This document shows, piece after piece, positions 45,547 through 58,675 of a DNA stretch of 64,000 bases. Position 1 is the stretch's first letter. Each line of letters begins with the position of its first letter. The notes below the pieces were generated by a model. It worked only from the letters and a program-made list of their open reading frames with translations, was not told where the DNA came from and searched no databases. The DNA comes from Casuarina equisetifolia (lineage: Eukaryota; Streptophyta; Magnoliopsida; Fagales; Casuarinaceae), in contig CM052358.1 of the NCBI GenBank assembly GCA_028551475.1, forward strand, positions 23,710,853-23,774,852, written 5' to 3'. Made by a program: the position numbers and the translations under genes.

Positions 45547-47045
45547 CACATTCTAGTATCTTATTCCTAAAGACAAAAGAATGCTCACCGACAAGAACAT
45601 TAAACCCAAATGCTCATTAGTCACTTACAAGTAAAGAAATGAAAAAAATGAGTACAAAAAAGCTATATATAACTTGATAATAAACTTAGATTCCATCATT
45701 TAATCATATCTCTATTGTGCTCTTTGGCATTAAGTTAAGACATATTGTGACAAAAGGCTAAGACCCAACTTCTTATGATCCTATGACTAAATCATAAGGT
45801 TAGCTTAACCTAATTAGCTCACCAATGATAACACTAAACCCAAATGCACATTAGTCACTTATAACTAAATAGCATGTTAAGTTACATTTGTTGATATTCT
45901 TTGGTGATGAGTTAGGAGAGAAAATTAATTATTTGGGCTTATGAAAATATTTATTGGATCAACTATTTTATAGGCTTAGAGGTAAATTTTACATTAATAT
46001 TTCCATGATCCTGTGAGCATAATTCTTAAATATTCCTTATGATTTCATGACAATATTTATTGAAATATTATTCTAGTGTCTTATGGAAATATTCGCTATG
46101 ACCTTTTAAATTATTAGATGGACCAAGTACTTTAATAAATACATTCTTTATTTGGTCCAGTTTTAGGAGGCCCAAAAGTATATTTGAGCCCATGTGGATT
46201 GCAGCACATGAAGCCCAAGAAAAAAGCAGTAAAATCTTCGCAATAAAGATAGGAGCATCTTCCTCATTCCTTATATCACCTTGTTCATCACATTCTAGTA
46301 TCTTATTCCTAAAGACAAAAGAATGCTCACCAACAGGAACACTAAACCCAAATGCACATTAGTCACTAACAACTAAAGAAATGAAAAAAATGAGTACAAT
46401 AAAGCTATATATAACTTGATAATAAACTTAGATGCCATCATTGAATCATATCTCTATTGTGCTCTTTGGCATAGAATTAAGACATATTGTAATAGAAAGC
46501 TAAGACCCAACTTCTTCTCATCCTATGACTAAATCATGAGGTTAGCTTAACCTAATTAGAAAAGAAAAGCATTCACTCATACTATGAATAAATCATAAGG
46601 TTAGCTTAACCTAATTAGCTCACCAACAAGAACACTAAACCTAAATGCACATTAGTCACTTACAACTAAAGAACATGTTGAGTTACATGTGTTGATATTC
46701 TTTGGTGATGAGTTAAGAGAGAAAAATAATTATTGGGCTAATGAAAATATTTATTGGATTAGCTATTTGATAGGCTTATAGGTAAATTTTTACATTAATA
46801 TTTCCATGATCCTATGAGCATAATTCTTAAATATTCCTTATGATTTCATGATAATATTTATTGAAATATTAGTCTAGAATCTCATGGAAATATTCGCTAT
46901 GACCTTTTAAATTATTAGATGGACCAAGTACTTCAATAAATACATTATTTCTTTTTTCCAGATTTTAGGAGGCCCAAAAGTATATTTGAGCCCATGTGGA
47001 TTGCAGCGCGTGAAGCCCAAGAAAAAAGCAGGGAAATGGTTTTCC
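45547..47045. repeat. Tandem duplication, two units of about 0.74-0.80 kb
   Basis: Unit 1 starts at 45547 and unit 2 at 46289 (CACATTCTAGTATCTTATTC in both). The units end near 46235 and 47040 (GAAGCCCAAGAAAAAAGCAG). Unit 2 carries an extra ~60 bases from a second copy of a TAAGGTTAGCTTAACCTAAT phrase at 46580-46620. The first part recurs alone at 36658-36940 and the last part at 41755-42010, so each unit is a composite of two dispersed repeats. Confidence 0.85.
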
Positions 47046-47309
47046 AAGCTTCGCATGTGGCCCACAATTGAGAAGCACAGCCCGTGATTAATTAGTCAAG
47101 TCCGTGCAATTGAGAAGCCCAGTCCGTGCACCTGACTTACCTATACGGCGTCGTATGGGAGAACGTTATAATAGCTCAAAACCAAAAGGCCCTTCGTAGA
47201 CATCTTAGACACAACACATTTTCGCCGGCTTTTGATTCTCTCTTTGTCATAACACCTGATTATGCTTTGTGGAGCTCAAAAGGAACATTAATAGACCTTA
47301 CCTGTGTTG

Positions 47310-47523
47310 CAAGCATCCTCGAAATTTCTTCAGGCTCACTACTTTTTCATGAAGTCGTTGCATTTGAAAGGCTTTTTCACTTCGAAATAACGTGGGATCC
47401 TTCGCAATTGATGCTAATCAATACATGTTCCTTTTGACCGTGGTTGGATATCTTTAGACTTGCGGCCCACCTGCTTTCAGTCAAATTGTCTTGTTGACCT
47501 CGTAATGCATCGTGCAATCATCA
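47310..47523. repeat. Receptor-gene 5' repeat family, left part of the unit hit by the copia element
   Basis: Phrases ATCCTCGAAATTTCTTCAG (about 47316), GATATCTTTAGACTTGCGGC (about 47447) and TTGTTGACCTCGTAATGCAT match other units. The unit resumes after 52736. Confidence 0.75.
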
Positions 47524-47528
47524 AGAAC
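47524..47528. repeat. Target-site duplication AGAAC (left)
   Basis: AGAAC directly before the left LTR is repeated at 52732-52736 directly after the right LTR. A sister repeat unit (57430) reads CAAGAACAAA, consistent with a single copy in the empty site. Confidence 0.9.
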
Positions 47529-47752
47529 TGTTAAGAACAACGATATGGCTGAAAAATTTAAAACAGCTTTCATAGATGAACTAGTTCATGTACACGAGTA
47601 TGAGTAACAACAAGTGTTCTATCTCTGCACTACACGCATAGCACGCTAATATAGCACAGAATAGAAACAAAGAATCAAATCTATATGTGGGCCTCTATGG
47701 GCTTATACAGGTATGGACTATTACTGTTCATATACAACAATCACTTTCAACA
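47529..47752 (-). repeat. Copia 3' LTR
   Basis: 224 bases. The plus strand starts TGTTAAGAACAACG and ends CACTTTCAACA. It differs from the right LTR at three bases (near 47564, 47611 and 47639). Confidence 0.95.
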
Positions 47753-47766
47753 TCCCCCCTCAAGCT
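47753..47766 (-). other. Copia polypurine tract
   Basis: Minus strand AGCTTGAGGGGGGA immediately before the 3' LTR. Confidence 0.8.
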
Positions 47767-47891
47767 GGTAGTCGATACAAATCATAGACACCCAGCTTGC
47801 TCATAAGAAAGTGATGTTGTTGGATCCCCAATGCCTTTGTCAGTAGATCCGCTGGCTGGTCTCGAGTGGAGATATGAGACGTTCGAATAAT

Positions 47892-50800
47892 TTATGCAGC
47901 TATCTTCTCTCTAATGAAATGGTGATCAATCTCTATGTGTTTAGTTTTCTCATGCAACACAGGATTTGCAGCAATCTTCATTGCTGCCTCATTATCACAA
48001 TACAAGGTAACTGGACGTAACAATGGAACACACAGGTCTCTGAAAAGTCCTAGGAGCCATATTACTTCACAAGTAATGGATGCCATGGCTCTGTATTCTA
48101 ATTCAGTCGAAGAACGTGACACGGTGGACTGTTTCTTGCTCTTCCAGGAGATAAGGGAATCTCCAAGCATGATACAGAAACCTATTGTGGAACGTCGTCC
48201 CATGGGACATGATCCATAAGTAGCATCACAATATGCACGTAGCTCTAAGCAGCTATCAGATCGCATCAATAATCCCTGACCTGGAGATTTTTTTACATAC
48301 CTTATGACTCTGAGTGCTGCGTCAAGGTGGGATTCCTTGGGATCGTGCATAAACTAGCTGAGCAATCTAACAGCAAAGCAAATGTCAGGTCGAGTTACAG
48401 TGAGATATATCAATCGACCAACTAATCTCTGGTATCTGGTTATGTCCTTAAGGGGAGGGTCCCCTTCCTTATGAAGAAACTCATCATATTCCACGCTGGT
48501 GTATTTTGTGTTTTGCTCCATGGGGCTATTAGCAGGTTTGCATCCAGATAACCCATGTTCTGAAATTAACTCAAGGGCATACTTGCGCTGGTTCAGAACG
48601 ATACCCTTGGGAGAGCGTGCCATCTCAACTCCCAAGAAATATTGCACTAGCCCTAAGTCTTTCATGTGGAAGGTTGAACACAAATAGTTTTTAAGATTGC
48701 TAATTTCTTCTTCATCACCACCAGTAATGATCATGTCATCTACATATAGGAAGACAATGAGAAGTCCCTTACTTGTTGGCTTTAGGAACAGAGAGTAGTT
48801 ATGCTGTGAATGGTGGAAGCCAGTGCGAACCAAAGCTTCTGTGAACTTCTGGTACCATTGACGTGAAGCTTGCTTGAGGCCATACAAGGACTTTTGAAGC
48901 TTACACACTCGGGATTCCCCTTTGCGTTGGAAGCCTTCTGGAAGGCGCATGTAAATAATTGAATCCAAGTCACCCTGCAAGAATGCGTTGTGCACGTCCA
49001 TCTGGTGTAGATCCCAACCATGGATGGATGCTAGAGCTGTGAGGATGTGGACTGTGACTAGTTTTCCAACAGGGGCAAAGGTGTCTTCATAATCAACTCC
49101 ATAACGCTGGCTGTATCCTTTGGCTACTAAGTAAGCCTTGAAACGGTCAATGGTGCCATCAGCCTGATATTTAATTTTGTATACCCACTTGCTGCCTATA
49201 GCTCTCTGACCTGCAGGCAAAGGAACTAGTTCCCATGTATTGTTTAATTCTAATGCTTTAATCTCCTCAGTCATAGCCTTTCTCCATCGAGGGTCTAAGA
49301 CAGCTTCACTATAAGTGGTGGGTTCAACAAGGGTGGAGATAGAGCAAATGAAATGGTCATGAGTGGCAGAGAGTCTATGATGTGATATAGCATGAGATAT
49401 GGGATGAGATGTAGAAGTACCAACATAATCTTTTGTCCAAATGGGAGGTTTAGTAACTCTACCTGAACGGCGTGGTGGTAGGAAGGTTGCCTCAAAGGGA
49501 GCTTTCCGAATTGGACCAGTATAGGGGACAATGGCAAGTGAAGTGGGGTCCTGCAGAGAAGTGTTAAGGGGTGGCGAGGCTCCAGAGACAGAACACGAGT
49601 CTCTAGAAGTGTAGCCAAATGGAAATAGGGACTTATGAAAGATAACATCACGACTAACATAAAACTTACCACTTTCAATGTCAAGGAGACGATACCCCTT
49701 TTGGTTGAAAGGATAACCTATGAAGATCGAGGGAATGGATCTAGGACCAAATTTATCATGCTGAGTCAAATGAGCTGCATAGCATAAGCATCCAAATACT
49801 CGTAGATTGTCAAGCATGGGTGGTTTCCCAAATAGTCGCTCATAGGGGGTTTGGCCCCTAAGTACAGAACATGGAGTGCGATTAATTAAGTGTGTCGCAG
49901 TTAAGAGACACTCACTCCAAAAACGAATGGGACAATGAGCTTGAAAACGAAGTGCCCTCGCAACATGAAACAAATGTCTATGTTTCCGTTCCACTACCCC
50001 ATTTTGTTGAGGAGTGTAAAGGCAAGAACTCTCATGAATAACTCCATGAGAAGCAAGAAATGAGGTGCAAGAAGTACTAAAGAAATCTTGAGCATTGTCC
50101 GTACGAATACGTTTAATGCAAAGGCCAAATTGAGTGGTCACCATAGAGAAGAATGATTCAAGATGAGATAGGGTGTCAGTCTTATGTTTCATGAGGAAAG
50201 TCCAAGTGGCACGAGTGTAGTCATCAACAATGGTGAGACAATAACGTGCACCAGAATGGGAAGGGATCTTATAAGGGCCCCAAATATCTATGTGAATCAA
50301 TGCAAATGCAACAGTGGTAGTCGTGGTCCTATTGGGAAATGGGGATCGAGAGTGTTTTGCAAGGGGACATATGGTACATGCTTTAATGTCATGCATGGAA
50401 GATGTGGAGAAATCAGAAATGTAACGCATTGCATTAATAGAGGGATGTCCAAGTCGTTGATGCAAAATAGTACAAGTAGTAGAGGAAGGAGAACTAGAAA
50501 TAGTATTCATCTCCGTGGGTACAAAAGAATCTACTACAGGATGGATGATGCTAGACACAGATGCATCATTATCAAAATCAAATACAAGGAAGTAAAGACC
50601 ACGCTTGACTTTACCAATCCCCGTCACTGTCCTAGTCCGCAAATCCTGAAACAAACAGAATTTGGAAAGCATGGTAATGGCACAGTTATTGTCTCGAGTG
50701 TATTTAGTAGTAGATAGCAAATTGGCAGTGAAAGCAGGAGCATAAAGGACATCATAGAGGAAATATTTATCATGTAGGATAACTGAACCAATATGTGTGA

Positions 50801-52370
50801 CAGGAATGTGTTTGCCATTGGGTAATTTAACAGTCCTAGATTCATGAATGCATGACTGAGGAGAAATTAAGCAATTAAAATTACCCGTAATATGGTCACT
50901 AGCTCCTGAGTCTATAAGCCAATGGGAAAGCCGAGAGTGTTGGGGAAAAAAACCTGCTATATGAGCAGTGGCTTGCGAGGAATTCACAGCAGAGGAATGA
51001 GTGGTGGAATGTTTCTGCTTTCGAAGAAATTTCATAATTTCTTTATGATCCTCCTTGGTGAGAACGGTGGCTTCATCAGAATCTTCGTCAGCAGTGACAT
51101 GATGGGCAGATTGGCGTTTGACTGATTTTCCTTTTCCTTTTTTTTGTGGAGCAAAATTTTGGAGTTTATAACAACGAGACTTAGGGTGCCCTGTGAGGCC
51201 ACAATGGCCACATTTGTTTAATTGGTAGCAATCATCAATGTGGTGGCCTTTTTCGCCACAATGTTTGCAGCCTTCTAGGAAGGCTTGCAAGTCGGCGAAG
51301 CCCATGTATGCTGCTGAAGTGGGCTGTCCAGGCACAGGAGAAAAAGAGCTGGTGGGCTGATAAATGGAGCCTGCGAGCAAGTAGGCCCGCGCATCAGGGG
51401 GCTGTTGCGGGAGCCCAGAGGCGCGCGGGTCATAAGTGAGCACTGGGCCCCGCGCGAATGAATGGGTGGGGCCATTGGGTGCGGGTCCATGCGCTGACCC
51501 GAGGGGGCCTGCCTCGAGCAGGCTCAATCCGCGTGAGTTGTCTCCCAGTGAGAGCTGTGAGAAACTCTGCGAAACGAAGAAAGCGACAGCAGCGTCAGGT
51601 TGGCCACCGGATCCAGTTCGTCGGGAAGGCTTCTCATCGTCGCGAATCATGGCGATGGCATCGGAGAGAGGCAGAACCGGCCGAGTATGCTTGATCTGGG
51701 ATCGGGCAGCTGAAAAACGGTCATCAAGACCATTTAGAAACTGGGTTAGCTTCACGCTATCCATAAATCGCCAGAAAGTTGGGATTCCGCCGAGCTCTGG
51801 GAACAGGATGGCAATGTAGGAGTCGTATTGGCTCCATAAGCGTTCCAATCGGAAGAGGAAGTGATCTACATGCTCCCCATTTTGAGAAACGTTGGCAAGA
51901 TCACTTTGCACAGTGGTGAGTTCTTGAGTGCCCACCCGCTGGAATTTTTCGCAGAGGTGAACCCAGACAGTGCGAGCGTCAGTCGCATATGTGAAGGTGC
52001 GATAGATCTCAGGGGCAAGTGCGGTGAGGATCCAGGAGAGAACAACGCTGTTACAGCGCTTCCAAAAGGGATAAAGGGAAGAATCCGGGGGAGGTTGAGG
52101 CACGGAGGGGTCGACAATGCCTTGTTTGTTCTTCCCATTCAAGGCCATCTCCATATCACGGTGCCAACTTGCAAAGTTATCTACCCCGGTAAGTTTTTCA
52201 GAAACTAGTAAAACACCGATTTGTTCAGTGGGATGAAGGAAAAGAGCATGGCCGGGTGGAACTAGAGATTCAGGGAGAGATGGGTGGCCAGAGCGGCCAC
52301 GAGAATGGTGACGCGAGTGGGAGCGACGCCTATGATGGCGATCTCGCACAGGACTACGACTGTCGGCCAT
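47892..52370 (-). pseudogene. Copia gag-pol polyprotein, two nonsense codons
   Basis: From the ATG at 52370 the frame encodes a basic N-terminus, a copia gag domain (about residues 45-270), two zinc knuckles (CKHCGEKGHHIDDC and CGHCGLTGHPKSRC), protease (WLIDSGASDHITG), integrase (HQRLGHPSINAMRY, then HIDIWGPYKIPSHSG and an EATFLPP-type tail), reverse transcriptase (FLYVDDMIITGGD) and the start of RNase H. A TAG at 48356-48354 interrupts the frame in RNase H, which then continues (CDATYGSCPMGRRSTIGFCI, then YCDNEAAMKIAANP) to a TAA at 47894-47892. Family sequence goes on past it (TSHISTRDQPADLLTKAL) towards 47780. The polyprotein normally makes the virus-like particle and copies element RNA. 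Only two codon changes separate this copy from a full frame. Confidence 0.95.
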
Positions 52371-52491
52371 GGGTGTTGGTGGAGGATAAGGTGTTTGATG
52401 AAATGTTTAAGAGATGGTCAGTGAAAAAAGAGGGAGAGAGGAGGGTCAAAAGAGTGCGGAAACGTGAAGAATCACAGGAAAGAAAGAAATT

Positions 52492-52507
52492 CCTGCTCTT
52501 GATACCA
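52492..52507 (-). other. Copia primer-binding site
   Basis: TGGTATCAAGAGCAGG on the minus strand directly after the 5' LTR, complementary in its first bases to the initiator Met-tRNA 3' end. Confidence 0.9.
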
Positions 52508-52731
52508 TGTTAAGAACAACGATATGGCTGAAAAATTTAAAATAGCTTTCATAGATGAACTAGTTCATGTACACGAGTATGAGTAACAGCAAGTGTTCTA
52601 TCTCTGCACTACACGCACAGCACGCTAATATAGCACAGAATAGAAACAAAGAATCAAATCTATATGTGGGCCTCTATGGGCTTATACAGGTATGGACTAT
52701 TACTGTTCATATACAACAATCACTTTCAACA
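52508..52731 (-). repeat. Copia 5' LTR
   Basis: 224 bases, same ends as the left LTR. It is followed by AGAAC (52732-52736), the right copy of the target duplication. Confidence 0.95.
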
Positions 52732-52736
52732 AGAAC

Positions 52737-55700
52737 AACACAAAAGAAGTGGGCTTTTCTTTCACCTGGCCATGGAGAATTTTGCAGTAATTTCTTTTGC
52801 CTTTCACACGTCTTGGAAATTTTAAATTTTCCCCACTTTTTTCTGCTTAAAAAAATCTTATCGCAATTTATAGATTATGTGCATCTTAATTTTCCTTTTT
52901 AAAAATGAAGTTTAATAAAAGAACCTTACCTTTTTATCTTTTAAAAAAATTCTAAAGAAAATGTTTCTAAAGCAATTTAAAACATTCCCCCACTCTTCAC
53001 AATTAGCTTTAAATTTCTTAATAATAAACCTAGAAAAGAAACATGGTTGTTTCTTCCATTCTTAATAATAAACCTATAAATCTGCTTATTTCACACCGAG
53101 ACACTCAAAAATAATATGAACAAAACCTTACTCTCATTGCCAAGCAACTTCAAATTTCTTATAGTTGACTACCTTTTAGTAAAGACGATTGATAATGAAC
53201 GAACTTCGAAATGGCGAAGGGACCCTTCGGGACTCATGCGGAGCTATTAATTTTGCTTCTTGGGACTTGGTAATGCATTACTGTGAAAATGGTATCGTAA
53301 AAAATAAAAGAACTTGATAATCCTTTTTCTCCTTTTCACACTGAAACTTTGACCTAACATCCTAATTTTGATGGAAAGCAACTTGGAAATTTCTTCTAAT
53401 TGTCCACTTCTTCATAAAGTTAATTGATTGAAAATATCTTTTGAAAAGTGACGATGATTGCACTAAGAGTAGGGGACACTTTTGCATTGCTTCAACAAAT
53501 TTTCCATCTCAAGGCCTATCATAGTTGGATTAACACAACTGCCAAGAGAATACTAATATGACACATCGATCCTTAAATAATATTTAAGTTATTTTAGAGA
53601 TGGATGATTGGTTAAATTAATTTTTAATTATAAACTTTGTGACACATCTAAATTACATGATATTTTACCACAATGAAAAAAATGAAAAAAAAAGAGGGAA
53701 TCATGGCTCCGAAACACTAAGCCTAATACCTTCCAAAGAAAAGGTGACAGAAAGAGATGGAAGTTCAATCACGGATTTGAAGGAAGTCATACTACCTTCC
53801 AAGAATTTGTTTTTCAATTGCAAGTCAAGGAATATAGTTCTAGAGTTTCCTTCGTTCAAGCAAAGGAAAGCCGAAGAAGGAAGGGTAACAAGTGTCTATT
53901 CTGCTTGAATGTCTATTCTGCCGAAGAAGGAAGGTTGTTGGGAAGAACAAACAAGCAAAAACGGAACTGCTTGAAGGCCTGTCTATTCTGTGTATTCGAT
54001 CGTGTAAATGTTTTCTTGATTAAGGAAAAAAATAAGTGTACAATGGAACCGCATATTTTGGAGTTCTGGCCAACCAACCTCGTATTGCATTGTGCAATTG
54101 CCAAGAACGAACCAAAGAAAAGACGTGTGTCTCTTCTTTCCACCTGGCCATGGAAAATTTCGTGGAAATTTCTTCAGCCTTTTACGGGTTTTGAAAGAAA
54201 TTTTCCCTGCTTGAAACATCTTTTCGCAATTTACAGTTTCTCAACGTGTATTAAATTTCTCTTAAAATGAAGTTATAAAAAAAAAACCTTACTTTTTTAT
54301 CTTTTAAAATAGTTTCTAAACAAAATGTCTCTAATGCAATTTAAAGTAATTCTCCAATTTTTGATAGTTAACTTGAAGATCTCCTTGTTTCACATTACAA
54401 CTTCGACGTGACTCCGTTCCTGCAAGCAACCTTGAAATTTTTTTTATGTTAGACTACTTTTCAACGAAGGTGATTGATGATGAGCTCACATCCAATGGCG
54501 TGGGACCCTTCAAAATTTACGGAGAGCTATTAGTGCTTCTTTTGAGGACATACTTTAGCTGTCCGGCCAACCAATTTCCAATCAACGGGTCTTTTTGACT
54601 TGGTAATGCATTAAAGTGGAATGGAATCGTCAAAAAGAAAAACTTAATGCTATTCCTGCTTTTCACACCCCACCTTCGACCTAACATTAACATAATTTAC
54701 TCGTCATTTCGATGACTCATTTAACCTAGCTTTTCATCTTTTAACATTCCCAAAATCTAACAGCATATAAGGTAGACAAAAAGATCATCCTACACAGTTA
54801 AAAGAAAAAAAAAAAGAAGAGAGAGATTAAGAAGAGTTACTCTACATAAAGCTGGATTACATAAATCGTTCAGACTTTGTTTATCTTTTCCTTTTTCCCA
54901 CTTCATTTTTAAGTTCCTTGTTAAAAGTTTTTTGAGTATAGAAGCTACTATTACATTGGGTTTGGATTTTCAACCGTAAACAAAAATAAAAATTGTATCA
55001 AAACAAGTATTATGCCTACGAGCCGACTCACTTGTCTTGCTTGGATAGCAGTTGGCATATAGAATGGTTCAAAAACAAGTGGGAAGGGGGTGTCCAGATC
55101 ACATACTCTAGCCATAAAAGCTTCGAAATACATTACCGTGAAAATGGTATTGTGAAAAAAGAAAAGCACTTGGTAATCCTTTTTCTCCTTTTCACACTAA
55201 AACTTTGACCAAACATCCTAGTTTGACAGAAAGCAACCTGAAAATTTCTTCAAATTGCCCACGTGTTCATAAAATTGATTGATTGAAAACATATTTTGAA
55301 CATGATTGCAATACGAGGGGGTACCTTTGCATTGCTTAAACAAATTCCAATATCAATAGGAAGGGAATATTGATATGATGCATTGATTCTTAAGTGATAA
55401 ATTGTTTTAGAGATGGATGATCGATTAAATTAATTTTAACTATAAACATTGTGATATATTTAAATTAAATGATATTTTACCACAAGAGAAAAAAACGGAG
55501 AGAATTGTGGCTTCGAAACATTGAGCCTAATACCTTCCAAAGAAAAAGCGAGAAAAAGAGAAAGAAGTTGGATAAGAACGAGACTTCAAGTTATGACGAA
55601 TTTGAAGGCAATCATCCACCTTCCACGAGTTTGTATTTCTATCGCAAGTCAAGGAATGTAGTTCTAGAGCTTCCTTTGCTGAAGCAAGGAAAGCTGAAGG

Positions 55701-58560
55701 AGGAGTAACAAGTGTGAGCTAAAGGCAGTAACGCATGGTGAGAAGAAGAAATAAGCAAAAAGGGAACTGCTTGAGGGTCTGTTTGTTCTGTGTATTCAAT
55801 GGTGTAAAATGTTTTCTTAATTAAAAAAAGACAATAATACAATGGAACCATATAATACCCCTTTCTATACATTAATGTTACCTTCAATGGTGTAAAATGT
55901 TTTCTTAATTAAAAAAAAGACAATAATACAGTGGAACCATGTAATACCCCTTTCTGTACATTAATGTTACCTATACATTAAGCTGGTAGCAATTGGGTCA
56001 CAACAATGGTCTCGAATCATGGGGTACAGCTTCCACAAATCCATAAGACCTTCTTACCCTCGGTTGATATTCTTCCCCACAATTATCCCAGGCGGAACCT
56101 GACAAACATGTTCTTCTCCACAGTACAGACAAACATGGGCAGATCTTATCCACACTGCAGGCATCCTCGAAATTTCTTCAGATCCATTATTTTTTCACAA
56201 AGTCGATGCATTTGTAAGGCTTTTTTACTTTGAAGTCGTGTTGGACTCTTCACATGCTAATCAATAAGTTCTGCTTTCAGCTGCGGGTAATATTTAGACT
56301 TCTGGCCGACCAACCTCGTAATGGATAGTGCAATTGCCAAGAGCAAAAGAAAAGACATGGCTCTTCCTTCCAACTGGCCGTGGAAAATTTCGTGGAAATT
56401 TCTTGAGCCTTTTACCGAAGCTATATATGTTTAGTTTCGGCTGCCGGTAATATTTTACAATCATCGTAAAGAGAACAACAAAGGTTGAGTTACCGAAAAG
56501 TTAATCGGCTGAAAAAATAAAAGGCAATATAACAATCCATAAAATATTTTCAAAGTAGATTTCTAGGACTCATTTGGCAATTTGTCTTGTCCACTTCGCG
56601 GGTAGTTTTTCATGTTTATTTCTTTCTAGCAAGTACAAGGTTAATTGGATTATCTATTGCACACAGAACCTTTATGGATTCCATTAAACAAACTCTTGAA
56701 ACTTTTCCCCTTTTGGTTAGCATCCGAAGGTCCTTATCGAAGTTGTGTAGACAAATATTTGATAACACTAATATTAATATGTCTTGATGAAGGAAAAATG
56801 TTCTGGATCTTTGCTCTGATAAGGGTTGTAACAGATACAATAGATAGTGGAATTATCAGGAGAAGAATAATACTATTAGAGCATTATTCTAGACTGTCAC
56901 GGGCTGAAAGTTGAAGAAAGAAGCAACAACAGAAATGCTCCAAAGCTTTGTCTAATTTGTTTATTCAATCCTGTAAAGTATTTGCTTCATACAAAACATA
57001 TGAGATCCGTGTACAATAATACAGTGGAACCGTATAATACGTATTTCCTTCCAGTAATGTTACTGTACATTAACCTAAAAGCAAATTGGATCGCAACAAT
57101 GGTCTCCAAGCAGAAGCTACAAGGCTAACACATCCAATACTAACAAACATGACAAACATGTACAAGAAATGTTAGGCATCTGTGTCTTCTAAAAAAAAAG
57201 CAACATGAATATACCTTCTCCACGAATCGTCCTCGAAATTTCTGAGGGTCAATACTTTTTCCCAAAGTCTATTGATTTGAAAGGCTTTTTGGTGCTTTGA
57301 AATGGCGTGGGATTCCTAGCAATTTACGCTAGTCAATATGTTCTGCTTTTGGCTGTGGTGGGATATCCATTGATTTCTGGCAGACCAATTTTCAATCAAA
57401 CGTCTTGTTGACCTCATAATGGCTGTGGAATCCTCAAGAACAAATGAAGAGAAGTAGGCTCTCCCTCTAACCTGGCCATGATAAATTTCGTGAAAATTTC
57501 TTCTGCCTTCACACATATAGGAATTTTAAACTTCCCTGCTCTTTTCCCTACGTAGAACATTTCATCGCAATTTGCAAGCTCTGTGCATATTAATTTCTTT
57601 TAAATGAAGTGATAAAGAAGAAACTTGTTCTTATCTTATAAAAAAATCTCTAAATAAAAGCTATCTGAAGCAATTTAAAACAACCCTACCAGTCTTCAGA
57701 GCAATATGAACAGAGCTTACATTTCTTTCAGGTTGACTACTTTTTAAGAAAGGCAATTGATGATAAACGCCCTTTGAGAGGGCGCGGGACCTGAGGAATT
57801 CACGCGGAGTGATTGGTTCTAATTCTGGGACATGCTTTAGCTTTTTGGCGGACCAATTTCCAATCAAACCAGTCTTGTTAACTTGTAATGCATTACTGTA
57901 AAACGGAATCGGCAAAAAGAAAAGTAAAGGGGGTCGTATTTTCAATCAGGTCGCATCAACCTACCGTAGATAACTTTACCCAAGGGATCAAGGAGACGGA
58001 GAAATTTCCACCAAATTTCGGACTCGTACCTGCCTCTTGCTTTTCTTTTCAACAAGCTTTGTGAGTCTCAAAATGTGCAAATTAACCTTGCACTAGGGTT
58101 TTTGAGTTTCTAATGACTTGGGATCCCCTCATCTTCGTTGAAATGGTGCAAGATCCTTTGCAATTCACGCTTAATAAGTTCTGCTTTGGGCTGTTTTAGA
58201 CTTCTGGCCGACCAGCTTTTTATCAAACGTCTTGTTTACTTCGATTCTTCGTTTGATGAGACGACGCTGTTCTCTAAGTTTTCCTTCTACTTACTCTGTC
58301 AGTATTTGTTGATTATTTCCTTATCTGCTAGTGGAAGAATCTGTATCGTGACAATCTCTGGCTGTGAGGGCCCGTTAGGGTTTCTCGGCGTGTTTCTGTG
58401 TGATTTAGCAGTTCGCTGTCGCTTATGTGGATGAGTTTGAAGTTTATTTGTTGACTGTTGTTCTGGGAATGCTTGCTGTGAAGAAGAGGATTACGTTTGA
58501 GTTGTTTATTATAGCTGGTTGTTTATTTGGATGATTGCTGTTGCGGATAATGGATTGTTA
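52737..58560. repeat. Array of diverged receptor-gene 5' repeat units upstream of TNL D
   Basis: About 5.8 kb without a supportable gene. Recurrent phrases appear in several places: GGCCAACCAACCTCGT/GGCCGACCAACCTCGT (54067, 56304), TGGAAAATTTCGTGGAAATT (54150, 56380), the GGAATGGAATCGTCAAAAAG type (54617, 57905 variant), AAATTTCTTC with TTGATTGATTGAAAA (53400, 55270), and AAGTCAAGGAATATAGTTCT or GTAGTTCT (53822, 55646). An 88-bp tandem duplication lies at 55796-55971. Frames such as 53639-53908 and 55469-55708 resemble each other only because the DNA is repeated, and their frames are not conserved. The block may hold TNL promoter copies. Confidence 0.7.
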
Positions 58561-58565
58561 TTAGA

Positions 58566-58675
58566 TCTGTTGTGTTGCGGAATGAATTCCTGCTTGGATT
58601 GTTGTTAAACTTTGCTGTGTTGCGGAATGAATTCCTGCTTGGATTGTTGTTAAACTTTGCTGTGTTGCTGTTTTT
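58566..58675. repeat. 45-bp tandem duplication near TNL D start
   Basis: TGCGGAATGAATTCCTGCTT occurs at 58576 and 58621, with identical sequence between them, and a third start (TGTGTTGCTG) follows. It lies about 210-310 bases before the TNL D ATG. Confidence 0.9.

Larger units (their letters stand above)
47529..52731 (-). mobile_element. Nearly intact Ty1/copia retrotransposon
   Basis: 5,203 bases with 224-base LTRs at both ends, a 5-base target duplication, an initiator-Met-type primer site (TGGTATCAAGAGCAGG, minus strand, 52507-52492) and a polypurine tract (AGCTTGAGGGGGGA, minus strand) just before the left LTR. One gag-pol frame runs almost the whole length, broken only by two nonsense codons. 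LTRs differ at three positions by eye (about 1.3%). It lies in a receptor-gene 5' repeat unit and points away from TNL D. Confidence 0.95.

Noticed and set aside
50184-50717. 177-codon plus-strand frame inside the copia element
   Set aside because: It is antisense to the integrase/protease part of a well-supported polyprotein.
53639-54270. Pair of overlapping frames resembling frames at 55469-55708 and 26940-27230
   Set aside because: The similarity is at DNA level within a repeat family, frames are not conserved between copies, and no domain is present.
52737-58560. CRISPR-like array from the recurrent phrases
   Set aside because: The units are long, diverged and unevenly spaced in a plant nuclear context, with no short identical repeats separated by uniform spacers.
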